Positions 11,106 through 22,216 of a DNA stretch of 64,000 nt are shown one piece after another (position 1 is the first letter of the stretch; every line of letters starts with the position of its first letter). The translations under genes were made by a program, and so were the position numbers. This stretch comes from Zonotrichia leucophrys gambelii (lineage: Eukaryota > Chordata > Aves > Passeriformes > Passerellidae): assembly GCF_028769735.1 (NCBI RefSeq), contig NC_088200.1, positions 72,330,046 through 72,394,045 on the forward strand, given 5' to 3'. The notes under the pieces are model-generated. The model saw only the letters and a list, made by a program, of their open reading frames with translations, was not told where the DNA came from and searched no databases.

Positions 11106-11243
11106 CTTCAGGAGCTCCTTGGCAGACCAGCGCTTCTGCTCATCTGTCTGCAGGCAGCAGCTCAGGAAGTCACACAGGCAAGATGAGAATCTGTCGGGCT
11201 GCCGCAGCTGTGGTCTCTCTCCCCTGGCTCTCCGTTGTTTAGC
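11106..11243 (-). CDS. PAK3-like A, exon for kinase C-lobe end
   Basis: Encodes 46 codons in phase 0. The second half (DFLSCCLQTDEQKRWSAKELLK) matches the PAK stretch [23 protein letters not shown], helix H of the C-lobe. The first third (AKQRRARGE) has drifted from the PAK ALYLIATNG. Acceptor ttgatgcag, donor GTAAAATG. The following PAK exon (HPFLK...) was not found downstream. Confidence 0.8.
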
Positions 11244-13059
11244 CTGCATCAAAAAGAAACACCAGGCTCCACCTGCTGCTTTCACATCTCTAGGTGCTCT
11301 CCCAGATCCCATTGGTTAAGCTCTACTCTGCAGTGGCAGTTTCTGCCCTGGCAGAGACCCAGAGATGACTTTCCTTTACCAACCAAAAACCCAAACCCCA
11401 ATGCAGCCACAGATTTTTCCACAATCCTGCAGATCTTGCCTTGACAGTTGATTTCATTGACTGACCTAGTAAGTGGGAACTACATCAGCAAAGCATGTTT
11501 CCTTCCCTGAGGACTCACATCAGCTTGACAGGCTTTCTGGAAGAGGGACTTTGCTATACTAACTCTACTATTTGCAAGGAATAGTACATGAAAGGCATCT
11601 CTGCAGTGCTTGTTGGTCCCTGAAACACAACTGCCATAAAGCAAATCTCATTGAGCTTCTTTTCCTCTTCTAGAAAACACTGCTAAGTGGAAGGAAAAAA
11701 TGAAATCCACAAGTTATTCCTCAGGAAAAGAAAACAAACATTTGGAATCTCATATTCAACACAGACACATTAAGATGCATGTGCAAATATATTGAGATGA
11801 AAATGCCTGCTTGGGTGCACAGGAGCCACCTGTAGCTCTGTCTCTCAGCTGCACATTTTGGCTTCTTTATGTGGCAAAAGGAAACCTTTTCATGGTCAAA
11901 TCAGAAGAAGTGCCATGCCTATGGTCACTCTCTGCTCATTTGGATGCTCAAGTCAATGCATTAAAGGTGTCCCCATCACAGAGAGTGTTGGGTAAGAAAT
12001 GGGAGGTTTGGCAGCATCTCCATGACCCCAGGCTGTGGCCTGGTCTCCATAAAAATGCCCATCACAATGCTAACAGCTCTGTGCTGGTGGCACTGAAATA
12101 GATGGTGACCAAAGAGACTTTGTTATTATCCTCTTCAACCCAAAGGAAAATTTCCAAGCCTAAAACAACAAACGCATTCTGCTTGAGTATAAATAATTAG
12201 GACAACTTTCTTGCCTTTTCCCACATCACCAGAGGTCGCAAAGGGGGTTTTATCCTGTCCCTCTGCAGCTGTGCTCAGCCACTGGCCATGGTGGGGAGCT
12301 GGAGTCCTCACTGTCATTAGAACTGTGCAGGCCAGGGATGGCCCTGCTCCGGTGGTAAAGGAACACAGCACCAGCGTCAACTGCCCACGTTGGATCCCAG
12401 CTCAGGCACCTGCTTGCAAGCTCATCAACTTGCTAAAGTACCAAGAAACAGCCAAGGGTTTGGTGTACAATTCTAACTGCAGTTGGAGAAAAACACATCC
12501 TAAACTTATCCAGGCATCCCACACACATGACTGAACAATGTACAGATGACTTGAAAATCTGAAAGTTTCAAAGACCCACAGGATTTGAAAAACATGCTAC
12601 AGTATGGATGTGGTTCAAAAAGGGAAAAGAAAGCAGAACTGCTTGGGCATTGCTTTGCTGGTTGTTTCTTTTTCACTTTTTCTGTTCCTATAAAACTGAA
12701 ACTGGGAAGACTCAACCTCCATTTTGAAGGATATTTATCACACATCCAATCGTTCCACTGAAAAATTCTTATCCTTCAGAACCAAAGCTCGAACAGGGTT
12801 CAAAAAGCAAATGAGAAATGTCAGGCATGGCTGGAGGCCAAAATGGCAACTTTCTGAACTGGTTAGGTTTCTGAACTGCCACTTCCCTTCTGATGCAACC
12901 AAATCTCTAGTGGGTGCTGATGTGCTGCAGGGACATTTTTAGAAGGGGACCTTGGTGGAAGTGGGGCCAGCAGATGGCAATGGGATTTTGTCCAATGGCA
13001 CATGCAGGACATGGGACAGGTGAGAAAGACACTGGGATCAGTGAGTATTTGCTCCTTAC

Positions 13060-13256
13060 TGAAACAGGAGTTGCATTCCTGCAAGGAACTTCTTGTTCCA
13101 CCATTTCGATGCCCACGATTCCCAAAGACCATATGTCCACTTTGGGGCCATATGCTTGGCCTGTCACCACTTCAGGCGCCAGCCACCCAGAAGTGCCAGC
13201 CACGGAGCTCTGTCTGCTCTGCTCAGGGGCGAGCTTAACAAAGAGGCCAATGTCAG
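13060..13256 (-). CDS. PAK3-like A, exon with DFG-equivalent, activation loop and APE
   Basis: 197 nt. The metal-binding DFG motif reads DIG. The activation-loop segment reads RQSSVAGTSGW where PAK has KRSTMVGTPYW, so the usual phospho-threonine is a serine and the Pro-Tyr of the P+1 loop is lost. LAPEVV (APE) and AYGPKVDIWSLG are well conserved. Acceptor tctccccacag, donor GTAAGGAG. Confidence 0.9.
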
Positions 13257-13704
13257 CTGTGGGGAGAACAACAAACCATGAAAACCAGCTCCAATTAGGA
13301 AACCAAGCAAAAGAATTCCCCATTCTCAGACTAAGAATGTGCTGTTGAATCTCCCAGAGAACTGTCCACGCTTGATTTCCTTGGGGCTTTAGCCAAGGTA
13401 GTAGTGAACTGGCCCCATCCAAAATAACCCTGGTTTTATAACGCTGCTCACAGCAGTGGACTTTATTCCCCTGAAGCTTTAGACTGTAGCTCCCTCCCTC
13501 TGGAAAAGACACACACAGACCAAGAGCAGTCTTGAGTTCTTGTGATTCCTTCTCATACCTCTGTGCACATTGCAACTGTGCCCTCAGCTCACAGCGGGTG
13601 TCCCTGCACTGCCACCAGCACCATTTCTGGGGAATGGGCAGTCACTCAAAGTAGCCCCACACCCACATCCCTGGAATGCTGTACCTAACCAAGAATACAC
13701 TGAC

Positions 13705-13804
13705 CCAGCTTGACAGAACCGTCGGTTCTGAGAAGGATGTTGCAGCTCTTCACATCGCGGTAGATCACATCATTTGAGTGGAGAAAATCCAGTCCTTGCA
13801 GGCA
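13705..13804 (-). CDS. PAK3-like A, catalytic-loop exon
   Basis: 100 nt encoding the catalytic loop. HRDIKSDN of PAK reads YRDVKSCN: the catalytic Asp, Lys and Asn stay, while His becomes Tyr and Asp becomes Cys. The last base completes the codon that leads into the DIG exon, so phases match. Acceptor tttctcactcag, donor GTCAGTG. Confidence 0.9.
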
Positions 13805-14618
13805 CTGAGTGAGAAAACAAATACGAGGGCAAAAACAAGTGATGGGATTTCATCACACAAGAAAGGCAACAATCTAAAACATTCCCTCTCCAGGGTAGAA
13901 CACAGTGCCATTGAGAGGAAGAGCTTGCTGCTCCAGCTCTTGCAGAGCAGGACCTTTCTGAGGAAAGGCACGTCAGCTTCTGAAAGAGCAACAGAACCTG
14001 CTGTTGTAGACTGTCCCCTGCAAACCAGCCAGGATGACTGCTGCTGCAGTGGATTTGCTATCTCCATGCAGAAGACAAATGAGGGTTTTGCCAAAAAAGA
14101 AAAAGTCCCTCCCTTTGGTGTGAAGCAGATCACTTTTGGGTGGGAGGCTGCATGGCAAAGGTTTTATTGCTTGCCTCAGCACAGACTTGGAAGTATCACA
14201 TTGAAGTAAAGAGCATTTTAGCTGCACTACTATCCTTTTCAGCAGAGGACTGTGAGAAATGAGTCTCTTTTTTCTTTGCTGTTTGTTTCAAATCCTGCCA
14301 CCAGCACCTTTGATTTCACAGGCAAGGAATGCAGTGAAAACAGGCTCCAGACAAATGTTTAGAGAGGCAAAGTGGAGAACAGCAAATACAAGTACAAGAG
14401 GCAGAGTGAGAGTACAACAGCAGGAGATAAGAGTACTGGACTTGAGTACAGGGAGTGCAGGGGCACTGGCAGGCCTTTCACTTGAAGTGCTTTCACTTGC
14501 CCATAGCATACCAGCAACACAGAAACAAAACTTGGCACATGAAACCTCTCCTGTTCTGAGCCCCTGTTTCCCAGACAATCCTGCCCAAGCCCTCAGAAAC
14601 ACAGATGGGATTGCTGAC

Positions 14619-14736
14619 CTCCCGACTGATGGCTGCCGTCTGGTCTTCAGACAGGCAAGTCTTGCTGATGATGTCGCTCAGAGTGCCTCCATCCATGAAC
14701 TCCATTACTAGCCAGAGTTCATCACCCACAAGGAAG
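14619..14736 (-). CDS. PAK3-like A, hinge exon
   Basis: 118 nt encoding the hinge and helix D. GDELWLVMEFMDGGTLSDII matches the PAK [20 protein letters not shown]. Ends AISRE, joining in phase 0 to the catalytic-loop exon. Acceptor ccttctttcag, donor GTCAGCA. Confidence 0.9.
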
Positions 14737-15369
14737 CTGAAAGAAGGAAACAAGGGTGTGGAGATGGACATGCATGGCTAGGGTGTGTTCTTGATTGATT
14801 CTTGTTTCCAGGTTCCTTTGTGACTAGGACAGAATCAAAGGAATAGACATTCCCTCTCAGCTGTGCATTGTTTGCAATCTGTGCAGTCTCAAGAAGAAAG
14901 GCATAGCTGTGAAAAAGGAGATGTCTTAAATGGCCAGCAAGTAAAACATACAGTTTACTAACAGATAAAAAAACCTGTCACACTCTGTGTTTCTGGAAAT
15001 AAGCACCTAGTCTTCCTGGCATGCAGAGCAATGGTAAAGAGGGGACACAATCCAAGGGAAATTTATATTAGTCTATCTGGACAGAAAAAGACACTTGATA
15101 AAAATCAAGCCCCAAAACAAAGTGGTGGCTGTGAACTTACAGGCTATTGATTTAGTAAGATATGACTGATCCAGGTTTTTGAGTAATTTTCAAACTATGT
15201 ATGCCAGAGAAGACTCATGGAGACAAGGTGCACTCTCTTCCCATCCATTAGAGATGAGGAGAGCAATAATAATTAGCCAATAATTACAGCTCTATTTTCT
15301 GCCACTGACCAAAGTGGGATTTTAACTTGCATGTTTGCTCTCTGTAAAGAAACATTCACAAAATCTCAC

Positions 15370-15482
15370 CTGTCTAAATAGTTGACCAGGTTGGGATTCC
15401 CATTAATTTTCATGACCATGAGATCATTGGCTTTTAATTTCTTCTTCCTCAGTCCTTTTAGATTTATTTTCTTTATGGCCAC
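15370..15482 (-). CDS. PAK3-like A, VAIK and helix-C exon
   Basis: 113 nt, the same length as the copy B exon. The ATP-anchoring lysine is kept in VAIKKINL. The helix-C position that is Glu in PAK (NEILVM) is Asp here (NDLMVM), which would weaken the Lys-Glu bridge. Ends NPNLVNYLDR. Acceptor cattttag, donor GTGAGATT. Confidence 0.9.
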
Positions 15483-16255
15483 CTAAAATGACATTGAAAA
15501 TCAGTAACTTGAGAAGTTGGTGGCACAAGACCACAACACACATGAAGCGAGTGATTTTACAATGACACAGCTGAGCTGTGCCAAACTGCCTTGTGATTAG
15601 GCATTGCAGTAATTAGGAACTGACATTCCAACAGCCCATTTCTCTTCTCCCTTGGGAGCCAGTTACAGGACACCTGCAGCCACTGAGGTTTTGCCTTGTC
15701 CATTTGGTAACAGTGGTGTCTCAGCTACCACCCACAAACCTCTGACCACACTCTCTGCTGCTTTGTTTGGGATTCAGAAGAAGTAATCCATGCCTTAATG
15801 CTCTGTGGGTACATCTTGGGCTATGGGCAGGGCTTAGGGCTTTTTAGGGGCACCTTGCAGATCTCTCCCTACATGCAGCTCCCAAGTGCAGCACTGCAGG
15901 TGGCTAAGGAACTACCAGTAATATTCAGATGGATTTGCTGGCAGCCAGAATCGAGAATTCAGGACTCTGAAGCTGTAGCCCCAAAGAGCAGGGAGGTGCT
16001 CTAAGGCACCACCTTTGTTTTAGCAATGGAGAGCCAGTGAGTGCGTCCTTCTCTGAAAGGAAGCGCTGCCCTGCGTGCCTTCCTTCCGACAGCTGAGGAG
16101 GACAAAGTGCCAAATAATGTATTTTGCAGGCTGGCACCAGTCTGTGCTTGTTGTGCCTTTTCAGCACGGCTCTAGCCAAAGCTCCAGCCACAGCTCACAC
16201 CAGAGGGGAAACCCCCTCAATAGCAGCAGAGTCTGCGGGGCCTGTTGACATTTAC

Positions 16256-16304
16256 CTCTCCTCCTGTGGCATTGTCAACTGCTCTGCACACAACCCCAAA
16301 AGTC
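16256..16304 (-). CDS. PAK3-like A, glycine-loop exon
   Basis: 49 nt. With the previous exon it forms the glycine loop GSGTFGVV, then RAVDNATGGE where PAK3 has ALDIATGQE. The GxGxxG glycines are intact. Acceptor gtttctag, donor GTAAATG. Confidence 0.88.
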
Positions 16305-17003
16305 CTAGAAACAAAAAAAAACAGCAAGGAAAGTAGAAGCCATTTAGATCTTGCAGGGAAAACGAGCCCACTCAGGAGGTCTCTGCTGTGAGTGCCAAAA
16401 ACCTGAAGGAAGCAGGAGGACTCTGCCAGAAGGCAGATGATGCATTTTCCTCTCAAGTGCATGGGCACTGGGCCTGTTCCTGAACTGCTTGGGTTTACTG
16501 CCTCAGCTCAAAAATAATGCTGTGTCTTCCACCTCAGCTTTCACTTTCCAAACTGTTCAGTTTTTATCTTGACCACAGAGTATTTCCTTCAGCAAACTCT
16601 CAGAAAAAAATGTTCCTGAGAACTGTTATCTGACAGCTATCAGGGAGGAGGTTTCTCCTTCAGGCAAGCAACTTTCTTCCCTCTTTATTAGGATGGCAGT
16701 ATGAATTGGAGATATAAAAAACTGCTAAGGAAATTAACACAGAAGTGTCTCACACATGAGAGATGAGATTTTCCAGGTCCTGTTCATTGCTGCAGACAAG
16801 ACCTCGGCAGCATGGAGGTGTCTCTGACAGTGCCTTCTGAGCACACATACAAATTCTGAGCAGCACTGAGAGATGGGACAATCTATCCCCAGTGTGGGAA
16901 CATGGGGATAGATGTCTGTTTGCCTGACTTCATGGTGGATAGACATTCCACCACAAAAACACCTGGCCCATGGTTATGTAGAAGTAACTGCGTTTGGACT
17001 CAC

Positions 17004-17067
17004 CCGCTGCCAATATCTTCCAGTTTGGTGTATTTCATCCAGGGATTTTCCTTGTTTACTATTTTCC
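17004..17067 (-). CDS. PAK3-like A, exon before the glycine loop
   Basis: 64 nt, the same length as in copy B. It encodes KYTKLEDIGSG, matching [14 protein letters not shown] at the start of the kinase domain. Two bases complete the split codon from the exon at 17376. Acceptor ttccctcag, donor GTGAGTCC. Confidence 0.88.
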
Positions 17068-17375
17068 CTGAGGGAAACAAAATGAAGATGCTGACATTAA
17101 AGCAGAGACCTCAGCTTCCAGGAGATACAAAAGGCAGCCCCAGTCCTTGGAGCTCTGAGCCCTTTGTGGTCGGCTGGGTAACAACAACAACAACCAGGCA
17201 GACAGCTCTGCAGCACAGGTGGCCCGCACAGAGACTGATTTTCTACAGCAATTCCTGTGGAGAAATGTCCCTAAATGTCCCCATGACACCAAACTCAGGA
17301 GAATCATTTGGTATGGCTATGCTGGCACCTGCACACAATGCACTGTCCCTCAGACAAGAAACACAGCAGACGTAC

Positions 17376-17544
17376 TCAGCAGCTCCAGGGAGTCACCCTC
17401 GATCTCCTGTTGCTGAGCAGCAGCTGGGTCAGCGCGGGAGGTGAACAAACTGCCCCGGCTCCACTTCTCAGGTCGGGGAGAAAAGGCTCCTTTAGACGAT
17501 GCTGCTGCTGCTGCAGCAGGTTTGGTGAAAGAGCCCATGTAGAT
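17376..17544 (-). CDS. PAK3-like A, alanine-rich linker exon
   Basis: 169 nt in phase 0/1. Encodes a low-complexity linker with a run of alanines (CTG/CAG-type repeat near 17500) and an acidic end EIEGDSLELL. Position, phase and the donor CTGA|GTACGTC match copy B. Length differs (copy B 145 nt), as expected for a flexible linker. Confidence 0.8.
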
Positions 17545-17799
17545 CTGGGACAAGAAATGAGTTGATGTCAGAAAGGTGGCTGGCAGAAATTACCCTGAGA
17601 TCCCTTTTTGAAATGCAAGCCCTTAGAAATGTGCTGCCAGCCACATGCATGGCTTTTAAATGGCTTTTTTTCTGATGTCCACTTCTCAAACTGGATGGAT
17701 CAAAACCAAAGGCTAGTTTTACTCGAGTTCATGGCCAGATTCATGTTCCATTTTCATGGATTTTCCAAAGGATGACTGCCACCATCACCATTCTATTTC

Positions 17800-18037
17800 C
17801 TCTCAAGGATTTCTTTTCCCCCTCCAAGAGCTGCAGACACACTTTCAGTTCCTTGTCCAAGTGTTCTGCCTCCTCCCACTGCATTCTCTTTTCCTGCACC
17901 ATCTTCAGGTCATGTTCAACCTGTAGCACTTCTGGTGGGCACTGTTCCTGCGCCTCACTCCTAACCTGGGGCCCTTCAGAGCCAGAGATTCGCTGGTAAT
18001 CTTCACAGGCTGCCCGGTGAGACGCCAACACTCGCTC
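17800..18037 (-). CDS. PAK3-like A, coiled-coil exon 3
   Basis: An open stretch rich in Glu, Lys, Leu and Gln with heptad-like spacing (MVQEKRMQWEEAEHLDKELK). Acceptor ATTTGAG at 18039-18038. A consensus-like donor after SEGPQ (17966) would give a 72-nt phase-0 exon; otherwise the frame stays open to about 17800 without an obvious donor. No known domain recognised. Confidence 0.55.
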
Positions 18038-18463
18038 CTCAAATGAAACAGAACAAAGCCGTCAGAGACTACAGCTTGTCCCTGTCAGCCAGGAGTCATC
18101 GACTGTGAGGAAAGGGAAAGAAAAGATTGACAAGGGATACAGACAGCTTGTTTCAATCCCCCATCTGGGTCACCATGTTCCCCTGTAAAAACTCCTCAAG
18201 AAACAAGGAGAGCAGGAACAAGCCATCAGGAATCAATTTGGATGACTGCTGGCCAAAAGGCCAAAGGACAAGTTACATTATCCAGGGCAGCAGAAGAGAA
18301 TGAGCACACCAGGAAATGTCTTTCAGAGTGACTGTGATACACACTACAGCAGGATGGCACTCAGAGGCATGGCCCCATTCCCTGCTGCTCTGCACTGGAA
18401 AGGCAAGAAGGGCAGAAACCACCAGTTTGGTGACTGCAGTGACTGCATCCCTCTTTCACTCAC

Positions 18464-18600
18464 TTGCTTTTGTAGAGACTGAGGGAAGGGACTAAATTTC
18501 TCTTTGATGATTTTTATTTCATCCTCCAGCTTCTTCTGCCTTTCCTTCATCTGAGTTTGAGCTGTCTGAAGCTCTGCGTTCAGCTCTGCCTTCATCTTTT
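18464..18600 (-). CDS. PAK3-like A, coiled-coil exon 2
   Basis: Encodes KMKAELNAELQTAQ... ending SLQKQ, an amphipathic coiled coil and clear sister of the exon at 18659 (KIKAEPQAELPEAQ). The evident acceptor tttttag at 18602-18601 would leave two extra bases and break phase. An alternative AG just before the ATG restores a 132-nt phase-0 exon. The donor context GTGAGTGAAAG is the same in both sister exons. Confidence 0.6.
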
Positions 18601-18658
18601 CTAAAAAACAAGAGAGAGGATGTTTCATGGGTGGAGTGCCTGCCATTCTTTCACTCAC

Positions 18659-18796
18659 CTGGTTTTGTTGATCGCCCCTCTGCTGATGGAGATTCTCATC
18701 TTGAATTCTTCCCAGATCTTCCTTGTTCTTTCTCTTCATGTCCATGATGTCACTCTGTGCTTCAGGCAGCTCTGCTTGTGGCTCTGCCTTGATCTT
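18659..18796 (-). CDS. PAK3-like A, coiled-coil exon 1
   Basis: 138 nt, phase 0, charged and helical (KIKAEPQAEL... ending GDQQNQ). Acceptor tgtgtacag, donor GTGAGTG. It joins the acidic exon in phase. A tandem exon duplication produced it and the exon at 18464. Confidence 0.65.
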
Positions 18797-19270
18797 CTGT
18801 ACACACAAATGCAGAGCAAGTGAGTGGGAGCTGCCATCAGCCTCAGTTTTTTTCCTCTTGCAGCCTCAAAATCACATTTATTCAGCTTCTTCTTTCTGCC
18901 TCCCTACCCACCTCTACCTCCATTGCAATCCTCCTGTCTCAGGGCAAACACACCTTGCAAAACACACAAACAAAGCCCTGTGACATCAAGCACTAAAACG
19001 TGAGCACTTGGCCACCGTGCTGTGGAAGCCCAAAGACAGAGCTTCAATGAGCCATACAACCAGATGCTCAAGCCAAAACAAGAGCCCTTTAGGGCCTCAA
19101 CATCACAGGTAGAAGCTCAAATTCTGCTGTCACTGCCTGAAGGAAATCCCCAGCTCCTGGCAGGACTCCAGCACTCAGCATCCTCAGCCAGAAACAGGAA
19201 GCCCTGGTGGCTCTGAAACTTGTACCTCTGCCTTGCACTAAAGACAGCACAACCCACAACTGGCACTTAC

Positions 19271-19402
19271 GGGCTCTGGATATCCAGTCTCTGGTGTGAC
19301 CAATGATGGAGTCTGGCGTTCATCCATCTCAATTTGCTCCTCCTGGGCTTCTTCTCCAGGAGCAGCGGGAGCCAGGGGAGAGACAGCCGTTGGTTCTGTC
19401 AG
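19271..19402 (-). CDS. PAK3-like A, acidic linker exon
   Basis: 132 nt in phase 0. The protein (SPLAPAAPGEEAQEEQIEMDE) corresponds to the PAK3 stretch PPLAPPVSEEEDEEE. Acceptor cttgccacag, donor GTAAGTGCC. No exon of copy A was found upstream before the assembly gap. Confidence 0.72.
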
Positions 19403-20040
19403 CTGTGGCAAGAGAGAAGCATGAGGTACAGGCCGTCACCAATCCTTAGGAACGTAATTTCTTTTCAGATCTACCACCATATCTTCTAAGGAGAAATCAG
19501 ATTATTTTGCAGCAACATAGGGGTTCTAAGTCCGAACCAAACAAATATTTACAGGCCTTTCCAACACAACTCTTGATGGACATAAGGTTGATAATCCTCC
19601 CTGGCAGCTATCAGCAAGCAACAATGTCACTGTAAAATGAAGCTTTTAGTCCTAGAAAGCTCTGAAATGAAAAAGTACGAAAGTAGCAGGAACACCTTTG
19701 CTACTGCTGCTGCAGATGTGGAAAACTAAAACTGGATCACAATCTCATACAGTGCTGGAAAAGTGCAAGAAGCATTGTGCAGTGGCATCTATGATGGTGG
19801 GAAAAGGGGAAAATGAACATGGCAAATCACTCCTAGCAAACCAGCAAGCCAGCAAACCAGCCACAAGATCGAAGTGTCACCTACTCCACTGTCTACAGCA
19901 CTTGGATATAGTGATGGCAATTTTAGTAGGTAAATGGCCATTGTGGTGAGCACTGTCATGCGGGATTGATGGAAAGCTGCCTGAAGGTCCCTCGTGTGCC
20001 TCCCACTGTCCATATTATAGCTCCCTCAGCACCTCCTAAG

Positions 20041-20152
20041 TGGGCCTGTGCTCCTTGCCCAGCTCCCCTGTCCTTCTCTGCACACGCTGCAGCCCCTCCA
20101 TGACTTTCTGCTTCCCAGGGCCCACAAGTGCACACAGCACTTCAGCTGTGGC
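20041..20152 (-). mobile_element. CR1 fragment next to the assembly gap
   Basis: Read on the minus strand it resembles the late coding part of CR1: plus-strand words cccagctcccctgtccttct and cacagcacttcagctgtggc are the antisense of known CR1 words. It is cut at the right by the run of Ns. Confidence 0.5.
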
Positions 20153-20251
20153 NNNNNNNNNNNNNNNNNNNNNNNNNNNNNNNNNNNNNNNNNNNNNNNN
20201 NNNNNNNNNNNNNNNNNNNNNNNNNNNNNNNNNNNNNNNNNNNNNNNNNNN
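20153..20251. other. Assembly gap (99 Ns)
   Basis: Run of unknown bases, probably of unknown true size. It lies just downstream (minus strand) of the seventh exon of PAK3-like copy B, where exons for the hinge, catalytic loop and activation loop should follow. Confidence 0.98.
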
Positions 20252-20260
20252 TATGCCAAC

Positions 20261-20373
20261 CTGTCTAAGTAGGTAACAATATTGGGATTCCTGTTGTCCC
20301 TCATGGCCAGGATTTCGTTGGCAGCCAGCTCCTCGGACATCTCCTCCTTGAGTGACATGATCTTGATTGCCAC
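20261..20373 (-). CDS. PAK3-like B, VAIK and helix-C exon
   Basis: 113 nt. VAIKIMSL keeps the ATP lysine and [22 protein letters not shown] keeps the helix-C glutamate, closer to PAK3 than copy A. Acceptor gacattt.. (rc of cctgaaag) cag, donor GTTGGC, a non-optimal but valid GT. The gap begins nine bases downstream. Confidence 0.9.
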
Positions 20374-20681
20374 CTGAAAGACATTGGCCACCGTTCCCTT
20401 GAGAAGACGCAGCCTGCTGGAGACCACAAGGAGCACAGAGCCAGTGCTGCTGCAATGAGGCAGCGGGCTGGGCCAAAGTGCCTTGTCAAGAGACAGCGGA
20501 GCTTAGCAGAAGCAGCAAAAGCCATCCCAAAAGCATTCTACACCCTGAGCCTAGACTGTACTTCAGAGGAACAGCCTCTGAAGCAGACATGGAGCAGCCA
20601 CCCAAACCTCCAGGCAGAGCTCACAGCAGCGGGGAAAGCGCTCCAGAGGTGCAAAATGGCATGGAGCTGCTAGCACTTTAC

Positions 20682-20730
20682 CTGTTGTCCGGTGCTGGTG
20701 TCAAGGGCTTTATAAACAGCTCCAAACCCC
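20682..20730 (-). CDS. PAK3-like B, glycine-loop exon
   Basis: 49 nt. With the previous exon it completes GRGGFGAVYKALDTSTGQQ, an intact GxGxxG loop with the conserved Val, close to PAK3. Acceptor tttctag, donor GTAAAG. Confidence 0.9.
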
Positions 20731-21355
20731 CTAGAAAGCAAACAGCAGCAGAAAGAGCCCTTTATCCCTTGGCAGTGAAAGCAAGCCTAGGCCACACATC
20801 TGCCCAGGCTGCCTGGACCCCTTCCTTAGGAAATGCCTGGCTGCGACGTCTCTCCGGCCAACAGCACGTCAGCCCGTGAGCCCTCTGCCTTGCGGGGCAG
20901 GCTGTCCAATGGAACACTAAGGTGCAGCATGAAGACCAAGGGCCACTGGAAATCTCCAAGGCACATGCCCAGCCAGGTCATTTCCGAACCTAAGGAGAAC
21001 GCTCTCCTTGTGCCAGTGCATGCATGTGTGTGGCAAAAATTTGAGAACAATTAGAGTCAGAACACCGTCTTTGAGAATCTGACATTTCTTGGATGGCAAG
21101 GTGCTCCTTCAGGCCAGAAAGCTGCAGGGGCAGAAGGTTTCCCAGCTCCCGCTCCTCATTGCTTCAAGCAAAACACTGCCATCAACTTGTTGTTGATGAG
21201 GCATTGGGATTGCTGTGACCGAACAGTCCTGGCAGTTGACAGGAGGTAAAGCCAGAGTCTGACCACACTTGGAGCTTGCCTAACTTCATGCTTGATATTG
21301 CACTGGCCAAAGACCTGGCTCACACTTTTGTAAAATCAGCTGATGTCACGCTTAC

Positions 21356-21419
21356 CCTCGTCCGAGTTCTTCAAGTCCCGTGTATTTGCTCATTGGCTGG
21401 CCCAGACTCACAAGGCTCC
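21356..21419 (-). CDS. PAK3-like B, exon before the glycine loop
   Basis: 64 nt. RSLVSLGQPMSKYTGLEELG matches PAK3 [20 protein letters not shown], a firm homology. Acceptor gtctttcag, donor GTAAGCG. Confidence 0.9.
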
Positions 21420-22071
21420 CTGAAAGACAAAAGCAGTGCAGGGTGCTCACTCGCACACAGAGACGCCGCTGCCCAGACCGTCCCAGAGACAGCCCCACTG
21501 CCTGCAGCTGTGGGCCCTTTGCGGTCCCTTGGCTTCCAGCTGCTGAGAGCAACAAATCGGAGGGCCATCTTCTCCACCTTTCATCAGGTGGCCTTTCCAA
21601 GAAGGCCTTTATTTCTTTCAAGCACAGAAACTCATGCCATAAGCAAAAATGGCGAACCCTTAAGAAAGGGCCCCTAAGAGGTATCCATCCACCATCACTG
21701 GCAGGGCCAGCGCGGGTCCCAAAGTGTCTGAGCCAGAGGGGGAGTAAGAAGGAGAGCCATAAAAGAGCTGGGGCCAGAGAGCTCCCTGGGGCCTAGTCAC
21801 TTGCTAGGTGCCAGCCTTCTGCTCAAGCAGAAACAAGCTCCGCTTTTCTCTTTGGCACAGAAGGCAGCCCAGGCAGAGCCAAGGCAGGCCCAGCCGCTCT
21901 CACAGGCAGCAGGGACTCCCTGAGCGCTGCCGCGCTGCCTCAGAGCACAACAACAGCTTCTGCACAGAGGCCTAAGTGCCTCTGAGACCCAGGGGCAACC
22001 TCTGGCACAGCCTACACCCACACACGCACACAACACGCTGCTCTGGCAGACAAGAAATGCAGCGGACGTAC

Positions 22072-22216
22072 TCAGTGTCTTCAGGCCCTGCTCCTCCCTC
22101 ATCTCGGGCGGCTGGGCTGCGCTGCTGCAGGAAGTGCCGGCAGCGGGGGGCGAGCTGGCTGCTGCAGGCCATGCTGGTCCAGCGGCACCAGGTTCAATGG
22201 CAGAGCCGGTCTGGAG
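22072..22216 (-). CDS. PAK3-like B, Ala/Pro/Ser-rich linker exon
   Basis: 145 nt. Low-complexity linker ending EMREEQGLKTL, where PAK3 has KMTDEEILEKL just before the kinase domain. Acceptor ttcttgtcccag and donor CTGA|GTACGTCC are shared with copy A. Confidence 0.85.

Larger units (their letters stand above)
11106..19402 (-). other. PAK3-like serine/threonine kinase gene, copy A
   Basis: Minus-strand gene resembling the acidic linker and kinase domain of PAK3. Exons, named after PAK3 order in this report: acidic exon 19271-19402, coiled-coil exons 18659-18796, about 18464-18595 and 17966-18037 (or longer), then 17376-17544, 17004-17067, 16256-16304, 15370-15482, 14619-14736, 13705-13804, 13060-13256 and 11106-11243. 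From 17544 to 11106 all splice sites are GT-AG and phases join without a stop, giving an in-frame kinase domain. I see no first exon and no final exon with the usual C-terminal tail. No CRIB (Rac/Cdc42-binding) motif is visible. It may be a functional diverged kinase or a recent pseudogene. Confidence 0.85.
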
